From Thermoplasmatales archaeon (lineage in GTDB: Archaea > Thermoplasmatota > E2 > DHVEG-1), in the NCBI GenBank assembly GCA_023140035.1, contig JAGLML010000047.1, positions 1 to 7,649 on the forward strand: 7,649 nt of DNA, given 5' to 3'. This document shows, piece by piece, positions 1 through 5,597 of this stretch (the stretch's first letter is position 1; each line of letters starts with the position of its first letter). A model generated the notes under the pieces. It saw only the letters and a list, made by a program, of their open reading frames with translations, was not told the origin of the DNA and searched no databases. The translations under genes and the position numbers were made by a program.

Positions 1-879
1 GCGTTTCCACAGGATCTAACGGTAGATTACCCTCCATTCCTCCAATATGGACCAAGTATTTTTGAGGTTACTGTTGAAAGCGATGGAAATCCTATCGAAG
101 GTGCATTGGTTTGTGTTAATCAGCCCAATGGAGCCTATGCAAAAGGTTTAACCGATTCCTCAGGTGTTGCTGAATTAGAATTAGAAGTTGAATTACCAGA
201 TGAAGCAATTTTAACGGTTACAGCCCATAATCATCTATGCTATCAAACTAATATTCAGATAGGTAGTAGTTTACCACCTTACCCGCCCTCAATAGATGGA
301 CCAACATCAGGAAGACACGGAAAAGAGTATGAATTTTCATCTGGAACAACAGATCCTGAAGAAGATCAAATCTTTTACTTATTTGACTGGGGAGACGATA
401 CAACAAGTGACTGGTTCGGACCTTATAACTCAGGAGAAGACATAACTGCATCTCACGCATGGACCGATGTAGGAGATTATGAAGTAAAGGTTAAGGCAAA
501 GGATATTAATGGTTCTACGAGTAAATGGTCTGAATCTTTGCCTATTCATATTGATGTACCAGCTCTTTATATAGGTGTGATCAAAGGTGGTTTGTTTAAA
601 ATAACTGCACCAGTTCAAAACACTGGTCTTGCTGAAGCAGACGAGATACATTGGAAGATCACCTTAGACGGTGGTTTAATATTAATGGGCAAAGAAACTA
701 CTGGCACAATCCAAACTATTCCTGCAGACGGAGAAGAAATTGTAAGCTCTGATTTAATACTCGGGTTTGGAAAAACAGTAGTTACCGTTACAGTAGAGGT
801 ACCAGACTCTTCACACTCCAGACAGCGAGGTGGAACAGTATTGCTATTCTTCATAAAGATTAATCCCGGTGGCGGCTAA
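1..879 (+). CDS. C-terminal part of a large surface protein: gingipain C25-like Ig domain, PKD domain, terminal beta-sandwich
   Basis: The frame is open from the first base, so the 5' part of the gene lies outside the window; 292 residues are visible before a TAA stop. Residues about 1-88 (FPQDLTVDYP..., EGALVCV, TVTAHNHL) resemble the Ig-like domain that follows the catalytic domain in gingipain-type C25 cysteine peptidases. Residues about 95-185 form a PKD domain with the core FDWGD (128-132), GPYNSGE and the end motif YEVKVKAKDINGS. The remaining residues to 292 form a beta-rich domain with LDGGLILMGKETTG and a hydrophobic VLLFFIKI near the end, a style common in secreted Thermoplasmata proteins. 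It is presumably exported and anchored at the cell surface. The catalytic domain is not visible, so peptidase activity is inferred only from domain company. The ATG-like start at 106 is really an internal TTG leucine codon. Confidence 0.8.
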   Translation, partial: AFPQDLTVDYPPFLQYGPSIFEVTVESDGNPIEGALVCVNQPNGAYAKGLTDSSGVAELELEVELPDEAILTVTAHNHLCYQTNIQIGSSLPPYPPSIDGPTSGRHGKEYEFSSGTTDPEEDQIFYLFDWGDDTTSDWFGPYNSGEDITASHAWTDVGDYEVKVKAKDINGSTSKWSESLPIHIDVPALYIGVIKGGLFKITAPVQNTGLAEADEIHWKITLDGGLILMGKETTGTIQTIPADGEEIVSSDLILGFGKTVVTVTVEVPDSSHSRQRGGTVLLFFIKINPGGG

Positions 880-900
880 TAACACTACGGTAACCTACAT

Positions 901-923
901 CTCCCTTTTTCTTTTTTAATTTT
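901..923 (+). terminator. T-rich archaeal-type terminator
   Basis: Two runs of 5 and 6 T (906-910 and 912-917), with further T after them, lie 27 bases beyond the stop of the surface-protein gene. No stem precedes them. Poly-T alone is enough for archaeal RNA polymerase termination, and the position between two gene units fits. Confidence 0.5.
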
Positions 924-1067
924 CAATTTGAAATGTAGAACTTAAATCCCTACTTTTAAAGAGGAAAAAAAGGAACTTCATATCGTATTCATCTATAGTT
1001 TGCTAAACAAATTTACAAAGGCATCGCAATTCATTGTTTCGAATATTTTCAGCAAACAAAAGCACAA

Positions 1068-1076
1068 TTTTATAAA
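1068..1076 (+). promoter_or_regulatory. TATA box of radA
   Basis: TTTTATAAA is preceded by an A/C-rich stretch (AAAAGCACAA) that could serve as a BRE. The expected start of transcription about 25 bases on falls near 1097-1100, giving a very short leader that carries AGGGAG (1098-1103) just before the ATG at 1109. Confidence 0.55.
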
Positions 1077-1108
1077 CATCTTTCTCTTTCACTTTTTAGG
1101 GAGTTTTT

Positions 1109-2053
1109 ATGGGAAAAGATAAGATAAATGAATTACCTGGTGTTGGCCCTGCTATTGCTGAAAAACTAACGGATTCAGGATATATAGATATGATGAGCAT
1201 AGCTGTTTCATCGCCAAAAGAACTATCAGATGTAGCTGATATCGGTGAAACAACAGCTGCAAAAATTATCCAAGCAGCAAGAAGATCAGCAGACGTAGGA
1301 AGTTTTGAGACAGGGGTAGCGCTTCTTGAACGCCGGTCGAAAGTTGGTTATGTCACTACAGGATCCAAAAGTTTTGACGAGCTTATGGGTGGAAAAGGTT
1401 TTGAAAGCCAAGCGATAACAGAATTTTTTGGCGAGTTTGGTTCAGGAAAAACTCAGATTGTACATCAGATATGCATCAATGTTCAGCTTCCAGAAGAAAA
1501 GGGCGGTTTGAACGGCCATGTCTTTTATATTGATACCGAAAATACATTTAGACCAGATAGAATCAAACAAATGGCCGAGGCATATGATTTAGACACTGAT
1601 GAAATTTTAAGTAAGATACATGTCGCTCGTGCCTACAACTCTAGCCATCAGATGTTACTTGCGGAGAAGGTAAATGAACTTTCTAAAGAATTCCCTACAC
1701 GATTATTAATTGTCGATTCCCTGACTTCTCATTTCCGTGCAGAGTTCATCGGCAGAGGTGCTTTAGCAGATAGGCAGCAGAAGTTGAATAAACATATGCA
1801 TGTTTTGTTGAGATGGGGGGACCTAAATAACGGAGTTGTCTTAGTAACAAATCAGGTTTCTTCAAAACCAGATGCCTTTTTTGGCGATCCTACACGGCCT
1901 ATTGGTGGACACATTGTAGGACATACTGCAACATTTCGACTATACCTTAGAAAAAGTAAAGGCGGAAAACGTATCGCTCGTTTGATAGATTCGCCGCATT
2001 TACCTGAAGGAGAAGCCGTTTTTTCTGTTAGTGAAAAGGGAATCCGAGATTAA
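1109..2053 (+). CDS. radA: DNA repair and recombination protein RadA
   Basis: RadA is the archaeal RecA/Rad51 homologue: an ATP-dependent recombinase that forms filaments on single-stranded DNA and drives strand exchange in homologous recombination. All family landmarks are present in 314 residues, a normal length. There is an N-terminal helix-hairpin-helix domain (about 6-58, starting LPGVGPAIAEKL), the polymerisation motif FETG (66-69), Walker A GEFGSGKT (108-115), Walker B RLLIVDS (198-204), loop L1 around GRGALADRQQ (215-224) and the L2/C-terminal core NQVSSKPDAFFGDPTRPIGG (248-267). The C-terminus RLIDSPHLPEGEAVF is typical. There is no intein, which some archaeal radA genes carry. The start is supported by AGGGAG five bases upstream. 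The segment LLRWGDLNNG (233-242) departs from the more usual L-x-x-LADLYN but looks functional. It stands alone on its own promoter. Confidence 0.97.
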   Translation: MGKDKINELPGVGPAIAEKLTDSGYIDMMSIAVSSPKELSDVADIGETTAAKIIQAARRSADVGSFETGVALLERRSKVGYVTTGSKSFDELMGGKGFESQAITEFFGEFGSGKTQIVHQICINVQLPEEKGGLNGHVFYIDTENTFRPDRIKQMAEAYDLDTDEILSKIHVARAYNSSHQMLLAEKVNELSKEFPTRLLIVDSLTSHFRAEFIGRGALADRQQKLNKHMHVLLRWGDLNNGVVLVTNQVSSKPDAFFGDPTRPIGGHIVGHTATFRLYLRKSKGGKRIARLIDSPHLPEGEAVFSVSEKGIRD

Positions 2054-2126
2054 TTTTCATAAAGCCAGCAATTCAGACAGTAGAAATATTCTTCTTTTAT
2101 GAACTGGTAAGAATTGTAAACAAATA

Positions 2127-2134
2127 TTTATATA
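2127..2134 (+). promoter_or_regulatory. TATA box of the PKD lipoprotein gene
   Basis: TTTATATA is preceded by an A-rich BRE-like stretch (GTAAACAAA). It lies 48 bases before the GTG start, giving a predicted leader of about 20 bases that contains the GGAGG site (2165-2169). Confidence 0.55.
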
Positions 2135-2174
2135 TTAACTTAACAAAATTATATATTAAAAGTTGGAGGATACT

Positions 2175-3050
2175 GTGAAAAAACTCATAGTACTATGGCT
2201 ACTGCCAATTTTAATTCTATCATCATTATCAGGATGCATAGGTGAAAAAGAAGAAACAGAAACTATATCTCTTCCATTAAAAAATGTAGATCCAATACCC
2301 GTTTTATCTGTAAGCGGAACTATTGACCCAAAACCAGATTTTTTTAATCAAACAACAGTAGACGCCTTTGCATATGAAGGAGATATAGTTATATTTGATG
2401 CATCGGATAGTTACGATCCTGATGGTAACATTGCTGCATATGGATAGATTCTAGATGAAGAGAACAATAAAGGTGCAGGCCCTGTTGTTTCTTATAGCTA
2501 CATCATTGATGATAAATCAGTCAGCTTTCCAAATATTGCACAGATTATCCTTACTATAGAAGATAACCATGGCTCAATTGTATTTCACACGTTTATTCTA
2601 GGAATAATCCAAAAAGAAGTTACTTTTTATTTGGATGTTCAGTCACTAAAAAATCAAAAACCTGAAATTGGCGATGATAAACTAAAGGTTACGCTAGGTA
2701 AAATTAGACCTATTGAGAAATTTAACTATGTCTTAGCTACTCCAATTCAACTGCCAAAATGTACATGGAATGCAACAATCTTTATAAAAAAATCAATTTT
2801 TAGTGTTGTAAACAAAGTTTCCTTGGTATTGTATGATTCAATAGGTGAAAAAATAGCAGAGGCACACTCACAGTTAAGACTCTTTAGTATTTGGAAAGAG
2901 AAAACTATCTCAATTAGTGGTGTCGTCAATAATCAAGCTGATTTCGAATCTCTGGAGCTTAGTGTCTATGGGTTCTCCATTGGGGAAAAAATAAGCATTT
3001 TATATGGTGGTGAAAAAGCAAGTTTTATTTGTTTTGATTTTCCATCATAA
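2175..3050 (+). pseudogene. PKD-domain lipoprotein gene interrupted by an in-frame TAG
   Basis: Start at GTG 2175, five bases after a strong GGAGG (2165-2169); the upstream TTG at 2163 overlaps that site and is unlikely. Residues 1-20 form a signal peptide (KKLIVLWLLPILILSSLSGC) with a lipobox cysteine at 20, so the product should be a membrane-anchored lipoprotein. A PKD domain starts around DASDSYDPDGNIAAYG. There the frame meets TAG (2445-2447, codon 91), then runs open in the same frame for 200 more codons to TAA at 3050. The PKD ending (IILTIEDNHGS) lies after the TAG, so both halves belong to one protein of about 291 residues. The TAG sits where PKD domains usually have the tryptophan of Y-x-W, so a single TGG to TAG change is the simplest reading. 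Alternatives are sequencing error or amber read-through. If translation stops there, the product is only a 90-residue lipoprotein stub. The function of the C-terminal half was not recognised. Confidence 0.75.
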
Positions 3051-3196
3051 AATTACCATGGAACGAGTTACAGCAATAGAGAAACGAAATCAGGATAATT
3101 ATGGAATGATTTGGGTCTCTCTCGGGAATGTTTCGGGTGTAATTCTGGTAAATCAATATAAGCTTAAGAGTGCAAATTTAGATTAAGGTGATATAA

Positions 3197-3709
3197 ATGA
3201 AAAAAATATATGGAACATTGATCGCGGCTGGAATATTGTTTGCCATGATCCCAGTTTCAGCGGCGGCATATCCTGCCAATGATTTTGGTCAGGATGTTGT
3301 GGTGCAGGAGAAGGCAGGTTTTCAACAGCAAATTAGACAACAACCTAGAACAGCTATGGGAGCTTCAACAGCAGATGCCCCACAGAAATACGTAAAGGTT
3401 ATAGGCATCTGGGACTACACGGGTGATAATGAATCTGATGGGTATTTTGGAGGGAGAATAACACGAAAAGGTCGTTTCGGTGTCCTCAAAGGACTCTATA
3501 ATATTACTGGCAACGAGAGCAAAGGAAAAATTGTAGGCATCATGAAACGAGGATACTTTAACGGCAGATTAACGACATCAAATGGTAGTAAATGCCATAT
3601 CACCGGTTTGTATAAAATCGACAAGGAAAACCACCTGCTTAAACTACGCTGGATGACACCGCATAAAAGTGGTTGGGCTGTAGCAAAGATAACGATTCCT
3701 GATCAATAA
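3197..3709 (+). CDS. Secreted protein with internal Gly/aromatic repeats, function unknown
   Basis: A 170-residue protein with a signal peptide (about 1-23, MKKIYGTLIAAGILFAMIPV then SAAA). The ribosome site AAGGTGAT (3185-3192) is a near-perfect match to the archaeal 16S tail. After a Gln-rich linker (about 36-55), residues 69-154 contain three related units: IGIWDYTGDNESDGYFGGRI (69-88), KGLYNITGNESKGKIVGIMK (98-117) with GYFNGRL after it, and a weaker ITGLYKIDKENHLLKLRW (135-152). The shared pattern is G-x-[WY]-x-x-T-G-x-N-E-S followed by G-[YF]-F-x-G, suggesting a beta-repeat fold outside the cell. I recall similar proteins in Thermoplasmata genomes but know no assigned function. A weak TATA-like AATATAAG near 3155 could drive it. 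It ends just before a hairpin terminator, so it is probably a single-gene unit. Confidence 0.85.
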   Translation: MKKIYGTLIAAGILFAMIPVSAAAYPANDFGQDVVVQEKAGFQQQIRQQPRTAMGASTADAPQKYVKVIGIWDYTGDNESDGYFGGRITRKGRFGVLKGLYNITGNESKGKIVGIMKRGYFNGRLTTSNGSKCHITGLYKIDKENHLLKLRWMTPHKSGWAVAKITIPDQ

Positions 3710-3719
3710 AATCTCTTAT

Positions 3720-3765
3720 ATGTGAACCATCCAAGGTATAAATCGGTTCACATCTTTTTATTTTT
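3720..3765 (+). terminator. Hairpin plus T-tract terminator
   Basis: A perfect 9-bp inverted repeat, ATGTGAACC (3720-3728) and GGTTCACAT (3745-3753), has a 16-base loop. It is followed by CTTTTTATTTTT (3754-3765). It starts 10 bases after the stop of the secreted-protein gene. Confidence 0.75.
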
Positions 3766-3837
3766 AATCTGAATCAATAATGTAGAAGCGAAATTTGCAT
3801 ATAACAAATGTTACAAAACGCTAATTTTTAAGAAATA

Positions 3838-3846
3838 TTTATATAA
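3838..3846 (+). promoter_or_regulatory. Strong TATA box with no protein gene behind it
   Basis: TTTATATAA follows an A-rich stretch (TTTTTAAGAAA). Transcription would be expected to begin near 3864-3868, right at the edge of the GA-rich segment. No convincing gene starts there, which makes a non-coding transcript plausible. Confidence 0.5.
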
Positions 3847-3863
3847 TGGTTAAATATATAGTT

Positions 3864-3982
3864 ATGTTGAAGGGAGGAAGGGAAGGGAAGGAAAGGACGA
3901 AGAGTTCCTTTCATATTATAATCCCCTAAGTATTCTTATTTTCCCTTCCCTTCTTTCCATTTTTCCCCTTCATTCTTCGCGT
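3864..3982 (+). ncRNA. Candidate structured RNA: homopurine arm pairing with homopyrimidine arm
   Basis: Positions 3869-3897 are 29 uninterrupted purines; positions 3939-3958 are 20 uninterrupted pyrimidines. GAAGGGAAGGGAA (3877-3889) is the exact complement of TTCCCTTCCCTTC (3941-3953). With G-U pairs allowed, 3872-3891 and 3939-3958 form an unbroken 20-bp helix (16 standard pairs, 4 wobbles). On top of it AAAGGA (3892-3897) and TCCTTT (3906-3911) make a small hairpin with an 8-base loop. A second pair, TGAAGGG (3868-3874) with CCCTTCA (3966-3972), could compete for the base of the stem. A strong TATA box lies about 25 bases upstream of the expected 5' end. A 21-codon leaderless ORF (ATG 3864 to TAA 3929) also fits, but its product is just the translated GA tract. 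The 3' boundary is a guess. It could instead be a DNA structural element. Confidence 0.4.
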
Positions 3983-4000
3983 TTAGTTACTGGCATATAA

Positions 4001-4009
4001 TTATAAATA
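4001..4009 (+). promoter_or_regulatory. TATA box before the nitroreductase remnant
   Basis: TTATAAATA predicts a transcription start near 4031, only about 8 bases before the ATG at 4039. This is the arrangement expected for a nearly leaderless archaeal gene. It may be the surviving promoter of the broken nitroreductase. Confidence 0.4.
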
Positions 4010-4038
4010 ACGATATGCTACGGCAACTTGATGGTAGT

Positions 4039-4086
4039 ATGGACGCTATGGATGCAATTTTAAAAAGGAGAAGCATTCGCAAATAG
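4039..4086 (+). pseudogene. N-terminal remnant of a nitroreductase
   Basis: Reading from ATG 4039 gives MDAMDAILKRRSIRK and then TAG (4084-4086). This matches the characteristic opening of nitroreductase-family flavoproteins, whose first 20 residues typically read M-D-x-x-x-A-I-x-x-R-R-S-I-R-K-Y/F; the Arg-Ser-Ile-Arg stretch contacts FMN. After the lysine the resemblance stops in every frame: the expected helix with A-P-S-x-x-N is absent. An in-frame ATG at 4015 exists, but 4039 or 4048 better fits the family start and the TATA box. The matching C-terminal end of such a protein lies on the same strand at 5297-5593, so I read this as the 5' end of one gene split by about 1.2 kb. The match is short, so chance resemblance cannot be excluded. 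Confidence 0.5.
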
Positions 4087-4274
4087 ATAATAGTTAGCCG
4101 TACATTAATTAGATATACCAATAGATTAAGAAATTTAGCTTTAAGGAGTACCTTACTTTCATTTATTTATTAATATAATAGTAAGAACTCAGTTTCGTCA
4201 AACTGTTTGACAAAACTTAACCCACATATCGTGATAATGATTGACAAACATATATTTTGAAAGTAATATTAAGG
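4087..4274. other. Non-coding stretch between nitroreductase remnant and small minus-strand gene
   Basis: AT-rich, with stops in all frames and no gene recognised. It holds the 27-bp palindrome at 4191-4217, another copy of its half-site core (TTGACAAA, 4241-4248) and a weak 6-bp inverted repeat, CTTACT (4152-4157) with AGTAAG (4180-4185). Confidence 0.5.
4191..4217. repeat. 27-bp near-perfect palindrome (operator-like dyad)
   Basis: Arms AGTTTCGTCAAAC (4191-4203) and GTTTGACAAAACT (4205-4217) match at 12 of 13 positions around a single central T. The core TTGACAAA (4207-4214) recurs once more at 4241-4248. The one-base spacer and nearby extra half-site suit a dimeric DNA-binding protein better than an RNA hairpin. 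Read on the minus strand the single mismatch becomes a U-G pair, so a terminator role for the minus-strand genes ending at 4275 is the alternative, although no T tract follows. Confidence 0.6.
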
Positions 4275-4415
4275 TTATGTCGGAAGTTGTTTTTCCTCAT
4301 ATATTACTGCAAAACCTCCAGCACTGAACTTAATGTCAATTATTTCCATGTTCTGATTTTCTTTTAACCAAGTATTTACTCCTTTGTCAGTCATAAAATA
4401 TTTTACTTGTTTCAT
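4275..4415 (-). CDS. Small conserved-type protein, 46 residues, unknown function
   Basis: An ATG at 4415 is preceded by GGAGGAGG (4423-4430) at good spacing, and 46 codons run to TAA at 4275-4277. The product starts MKQVKYFMTDKGVNTWLKEN and continues with MEIIDIKFSAGGFAVIYEE. The pattern W-L-x-E-N-x-x-(I/M)-E-I-(I/V)-D-I-K-F-S ... A-V-(L)-I-Y-E-E recurs in many small bacterial and archaeal proteins predicted as an alpha/beta unit, with no known biochemical role; the family match is from memory. No signal peptide and no membrane segment. It follows the Cys-rich small gene by 27 bases, and both carry the same 13-base leader block ATTTTGGAGGAGG, so they are probably co-transcribed. Confidence 0.75.
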   Translation of the reverse strand: MKQVKYFMTDKGVNTWLKENQNMEIIDIKFSAGGFAVIYEEKQLPT

Positions 4416-4442
4416 TATTTTTCCTCCTCCAAAATTATAACT

Positions 4443-4625
4443 TCATTTCTTTGTTTTCCATTCTACACACCAGTCATTAGGTTGGACATACGGAAATTCA
4501 TCAAGACCTACATCTTGATCAAACCATGGGAATCTTACACAATTAAAAATAGACGTACTATGTATGCGACTTTTATCTATATCTTTTTTGCAATAGTTAC
4601 AATTCTCACAAGTTTCTTTTGTCAT
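4443..4625 (-). CDS. Small cysteine-rich (putative zinc-binding) protein, 60 residues
   Basis: The start is taken at ATG 4625, because GGAGGAGG (4633-4640) lies just before it; a longer reading from 4658 would be translated through that site. The product opens MTKETCENCNYCKK. Cysteines at 6, 9, 12, 29 and 53 and the ending F-P-Y-V-x-P-x-D-W-C-x-E-W-K match a widespread class of short phage and prokaryotic proteins (C-x-x-C ... C-R ... F-P-x-V ... W-C-G-E-W) that presumably bind one zinc through four cysteines, here probably C6, C9, C29 and C53. The function of that class is not established. The stop is TGA. It appears to be the first gene of a two-gene minus-strand unit, upstream of the 46-residue gene. 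Confidence 0.75.
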   Translation of the reverse strand: MTKETCENCNYCKKDIDKSRIHSTSIFNCVRFPWFDQDVGLDEFPYVQPNDWCVEWKTKK

Positions 4626-4741
4626 AACTTTGCCTCCTCCAAAATCGCAAATATACAACTTCTCCTATGTTAAAAACCTTTACTGCCCTACTTTTACCCT
4701 GTTACCCCCATCTTTACGTTGAAAACCTATGGTTCTAAGCA

Positions 4742-4754
4742 CTTTATATTTAAT
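4742..4754 (-). promoter_or_regulatory. Possible TATA box for the two small minus-strand genes
   Basis: On the minus strand this reads ATTAAATATAAAG. It would give a leader of about 100 bases before the Cys-rich gene, containing three G runs (plus-strand C runs near 4687-4710). A closer TATA-like TGTATATTTG at about 4652-4661 would place the transcript start after the ribosome site, so it fits less well. Confidence 0.3.
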
Positions 4755-5027
4755 GGGTTATCTTTACACGTTTATGTAGTTAATGTTGTTAAGCAAGAAA
4801 CTTAATTTTAAGCCAATATGAGCCGCGTTTAGACTTTCGCTGGGTATTATACAAAAAAAGAAAGTAAATGCGTTAGAGGGGTTAATTGTACTGTTTTAAT
4901 AACTAATTTCAACAGGGTTTTTTCATCTAAACTTTGCTTATTATCTAAAAACCTGGTGGTTCTGTCCATATCTTTTGTTTTTTCTTTTTTGTGCTAAAAT
5001 GTCAGTATGAAAATTGAACACCATATG

Positions 5028-5035
5028 TTTAAATA
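5028..5035 (+). promoter_or_regulatory. TATA-like element before the 58-residue membrane peptide
   Basis: TTTAAATA lies about 30 bases before the ATG at 5062, which would make the transcript almost leaderless. This agrees with the absence of a strong Shine-Dalgarno sequence there. Confidence 0.3.
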
Positions 5036-5061
5036 ATGAGAAGAAAAGAAAGAATAGACTG

Positions 5062-5238
5062 ATGAATGAATATTACCTTATCCTTATCTTGACAATTGGT
5101 TTCTTCGTGATACTCGGTTCATTGGGAAGTCAGTTTTTTTATTATGTCGGGTTTCTTTTAATGGTAAAAAAGATATTCACTTCACTTTATCCCGATGTTT
5201 CAGGTAAACCCCCATCATATGAACTATCTGATTACTAA
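5062..5238 (+). CDS. Hypothetical small membrane protein, 58 residues
   Basis: From ATG 5062 the product begins MNEYYLILILTIGFFVILGS. It has two hydrophobic segments, about residues 4-20 and 24-35, separated by a Gly/Ser turn, then a basic patch (VKKIF) and a polar tail ending SYELSDY; two membrane passes are plausible. A TTG 48 bases upstream would extend it by a Lys/Arg-rich stretch, but there is no ribosome site to favour it. I do not recognise the family. It lies between the two nitroreductase fragments and could be a real small gene, a piece of a decayed transporter, or chance coding. Confidence 0.35.
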   Translation: MNEYYLILILTIGFFVILGSLGSQFFYYVGFLLMVKKIFTSLYPDVSGKPPSYELSDY

Positions 5239-5296
5239 TTTTTCTATTTCACACCCCTGTTGAGATGTCATATGGTTCTTGTGCAGGGTAGGCTGA

Positions 5297-5593
5297 TTTC
5301 AATTTCCACGATATGTTATAATGGAATTAAAAAAAGGAAAAGAAGAGGGATTTTGGATTTTAGACTGTTCAGCAGCAACAGAAAATATACTTATCGCAGC
5401 TCATGCAAGAGGACTGAGCGCATGCTGGCTTGGGGTGTATCCAAGAGAAGAACGAATTGTTGGTATGAGGAAGTTGTTAAACATCCCGGGACATGTCATT
5501 CCTCTTTCGTTGATATCACTTGGATTTCCAGCTGAACAAAAACCCAGTGAGGATAGATACAACAGTTCAAGGGTACACCATAACAAGTGGTAG
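5297..5593 (+). pseudogene. C-terminal remnant of a nitroreductase
   Basis: The frame is open from 5297, with an ATG at 5321 that gives 90 residues. The sequence GFWILDCSAATENILIAAHA, then GLSACWLGVYP, the segment LNIPGHVIPLSLISLGFPAE and the ending RYNSSRVHHNKW match the C-terminal half of nitroreductase-family FMN enzymes closely, including the typical terminal N-K-W. Such proteins are usually about 165-190 residues; the first 75-90 residues, with the remaining FMN contacts and dimer helix, are missing here. The N-terminal opening of such a protein sits at 4039-4083. Just upstream, the other frame reads RLISISTICYNGIKK (5289-5333), loosely like the strand before this region in the family, so a frameshift in the A7 run at 5329-5335 is possible. 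The fragment is unlikely to be an active enzyme. It converges on the yjbQ-family gene with a 4-base gap. Confidence 0.75.
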
Positions 5594-5597
5594 ATAC

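Larger units (their letters stand above)
4626..5061. other. 436-base stretch without a clear gene
   Basis: Plus-strand C runs (4687-4689, 4698-4700, 4706-4710) lie in the probable leader of the minus-strand small genes. Two partly alike imperfect palindromes, AACCTATGGTT (4724-4734) and AACCTGGTGGTT (4950-4961), are each flanked by A runs on the left and TCT/CTA on the right. A 40-codon minus-strand ORF (4847-4969, starting MDRTTRFLDNKQ) lacks a good ribosome site and is not called. A T-rich block (4971-4990) precedes the membrane-peptide gene. I recognise no remnant of the missing middle of the nitroreductase here. Confidence 0.5.

Noticed and set aside
2056..2103. Inverted repeat TTCATAAA / TTTATGAA after radA
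   Set aside because: Eight AT-rich base pairs with a 32-base loop and no T tract after it; could easily be chance.
2163..2174. TTG start for the lipoprotein
   Set aside because: It overlaps the GGAGG ribosome site that correctly positions the GTG at 2175, and the signal peptide begins MKK from the GTG.
2445..2447. Pyrrolysine codon in the lipoprotein
   Set aside because: Tryptophan, not lysine, is expected at the position; two other conserved proteins here (PyrK and the nitroreductase end) stop normally at TAG, and no pyl gene is visible. Kept only as an alternative to check.
3004..3186. 60-codon plus-strand ORF overlapping the end of the lipoprotein gene
   Set aside because: No ribosome site, overlaps a better-supported frame, and the product has no recognisable features.
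3864..3929. Leaderless 21-residue peptide over the GA tract
   Set aside because: The residues simply reflect the GA repeat (Gly, Arg, Glu, Lys); the RNA pairing explains the sequence better.
4407..4673. 88-codon plus-strand ORF
   Set aside because: It is the antisense shadow of the Cys-rich small gene, which has a strong ribosome site and conserved cysteine pattern.
4720..4740. tRNA T-arm-like GGTTCTAAGC
   Set aside because: No cloverleaf arms can be built around it.
4847..4969. 40-codon minus-strand ORF beginning MDRTTRFLDNKQ
   Set aside because: Composition is passable, but there is no Shine-Dalgarno sequence or family resemblance; too weak to call.
5260..5535. 91-codon plus-strand ORF
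   Set aside because: It is a shifted frame over the nitroreductase remnant; only its first part might belong to a frameshifted gene.
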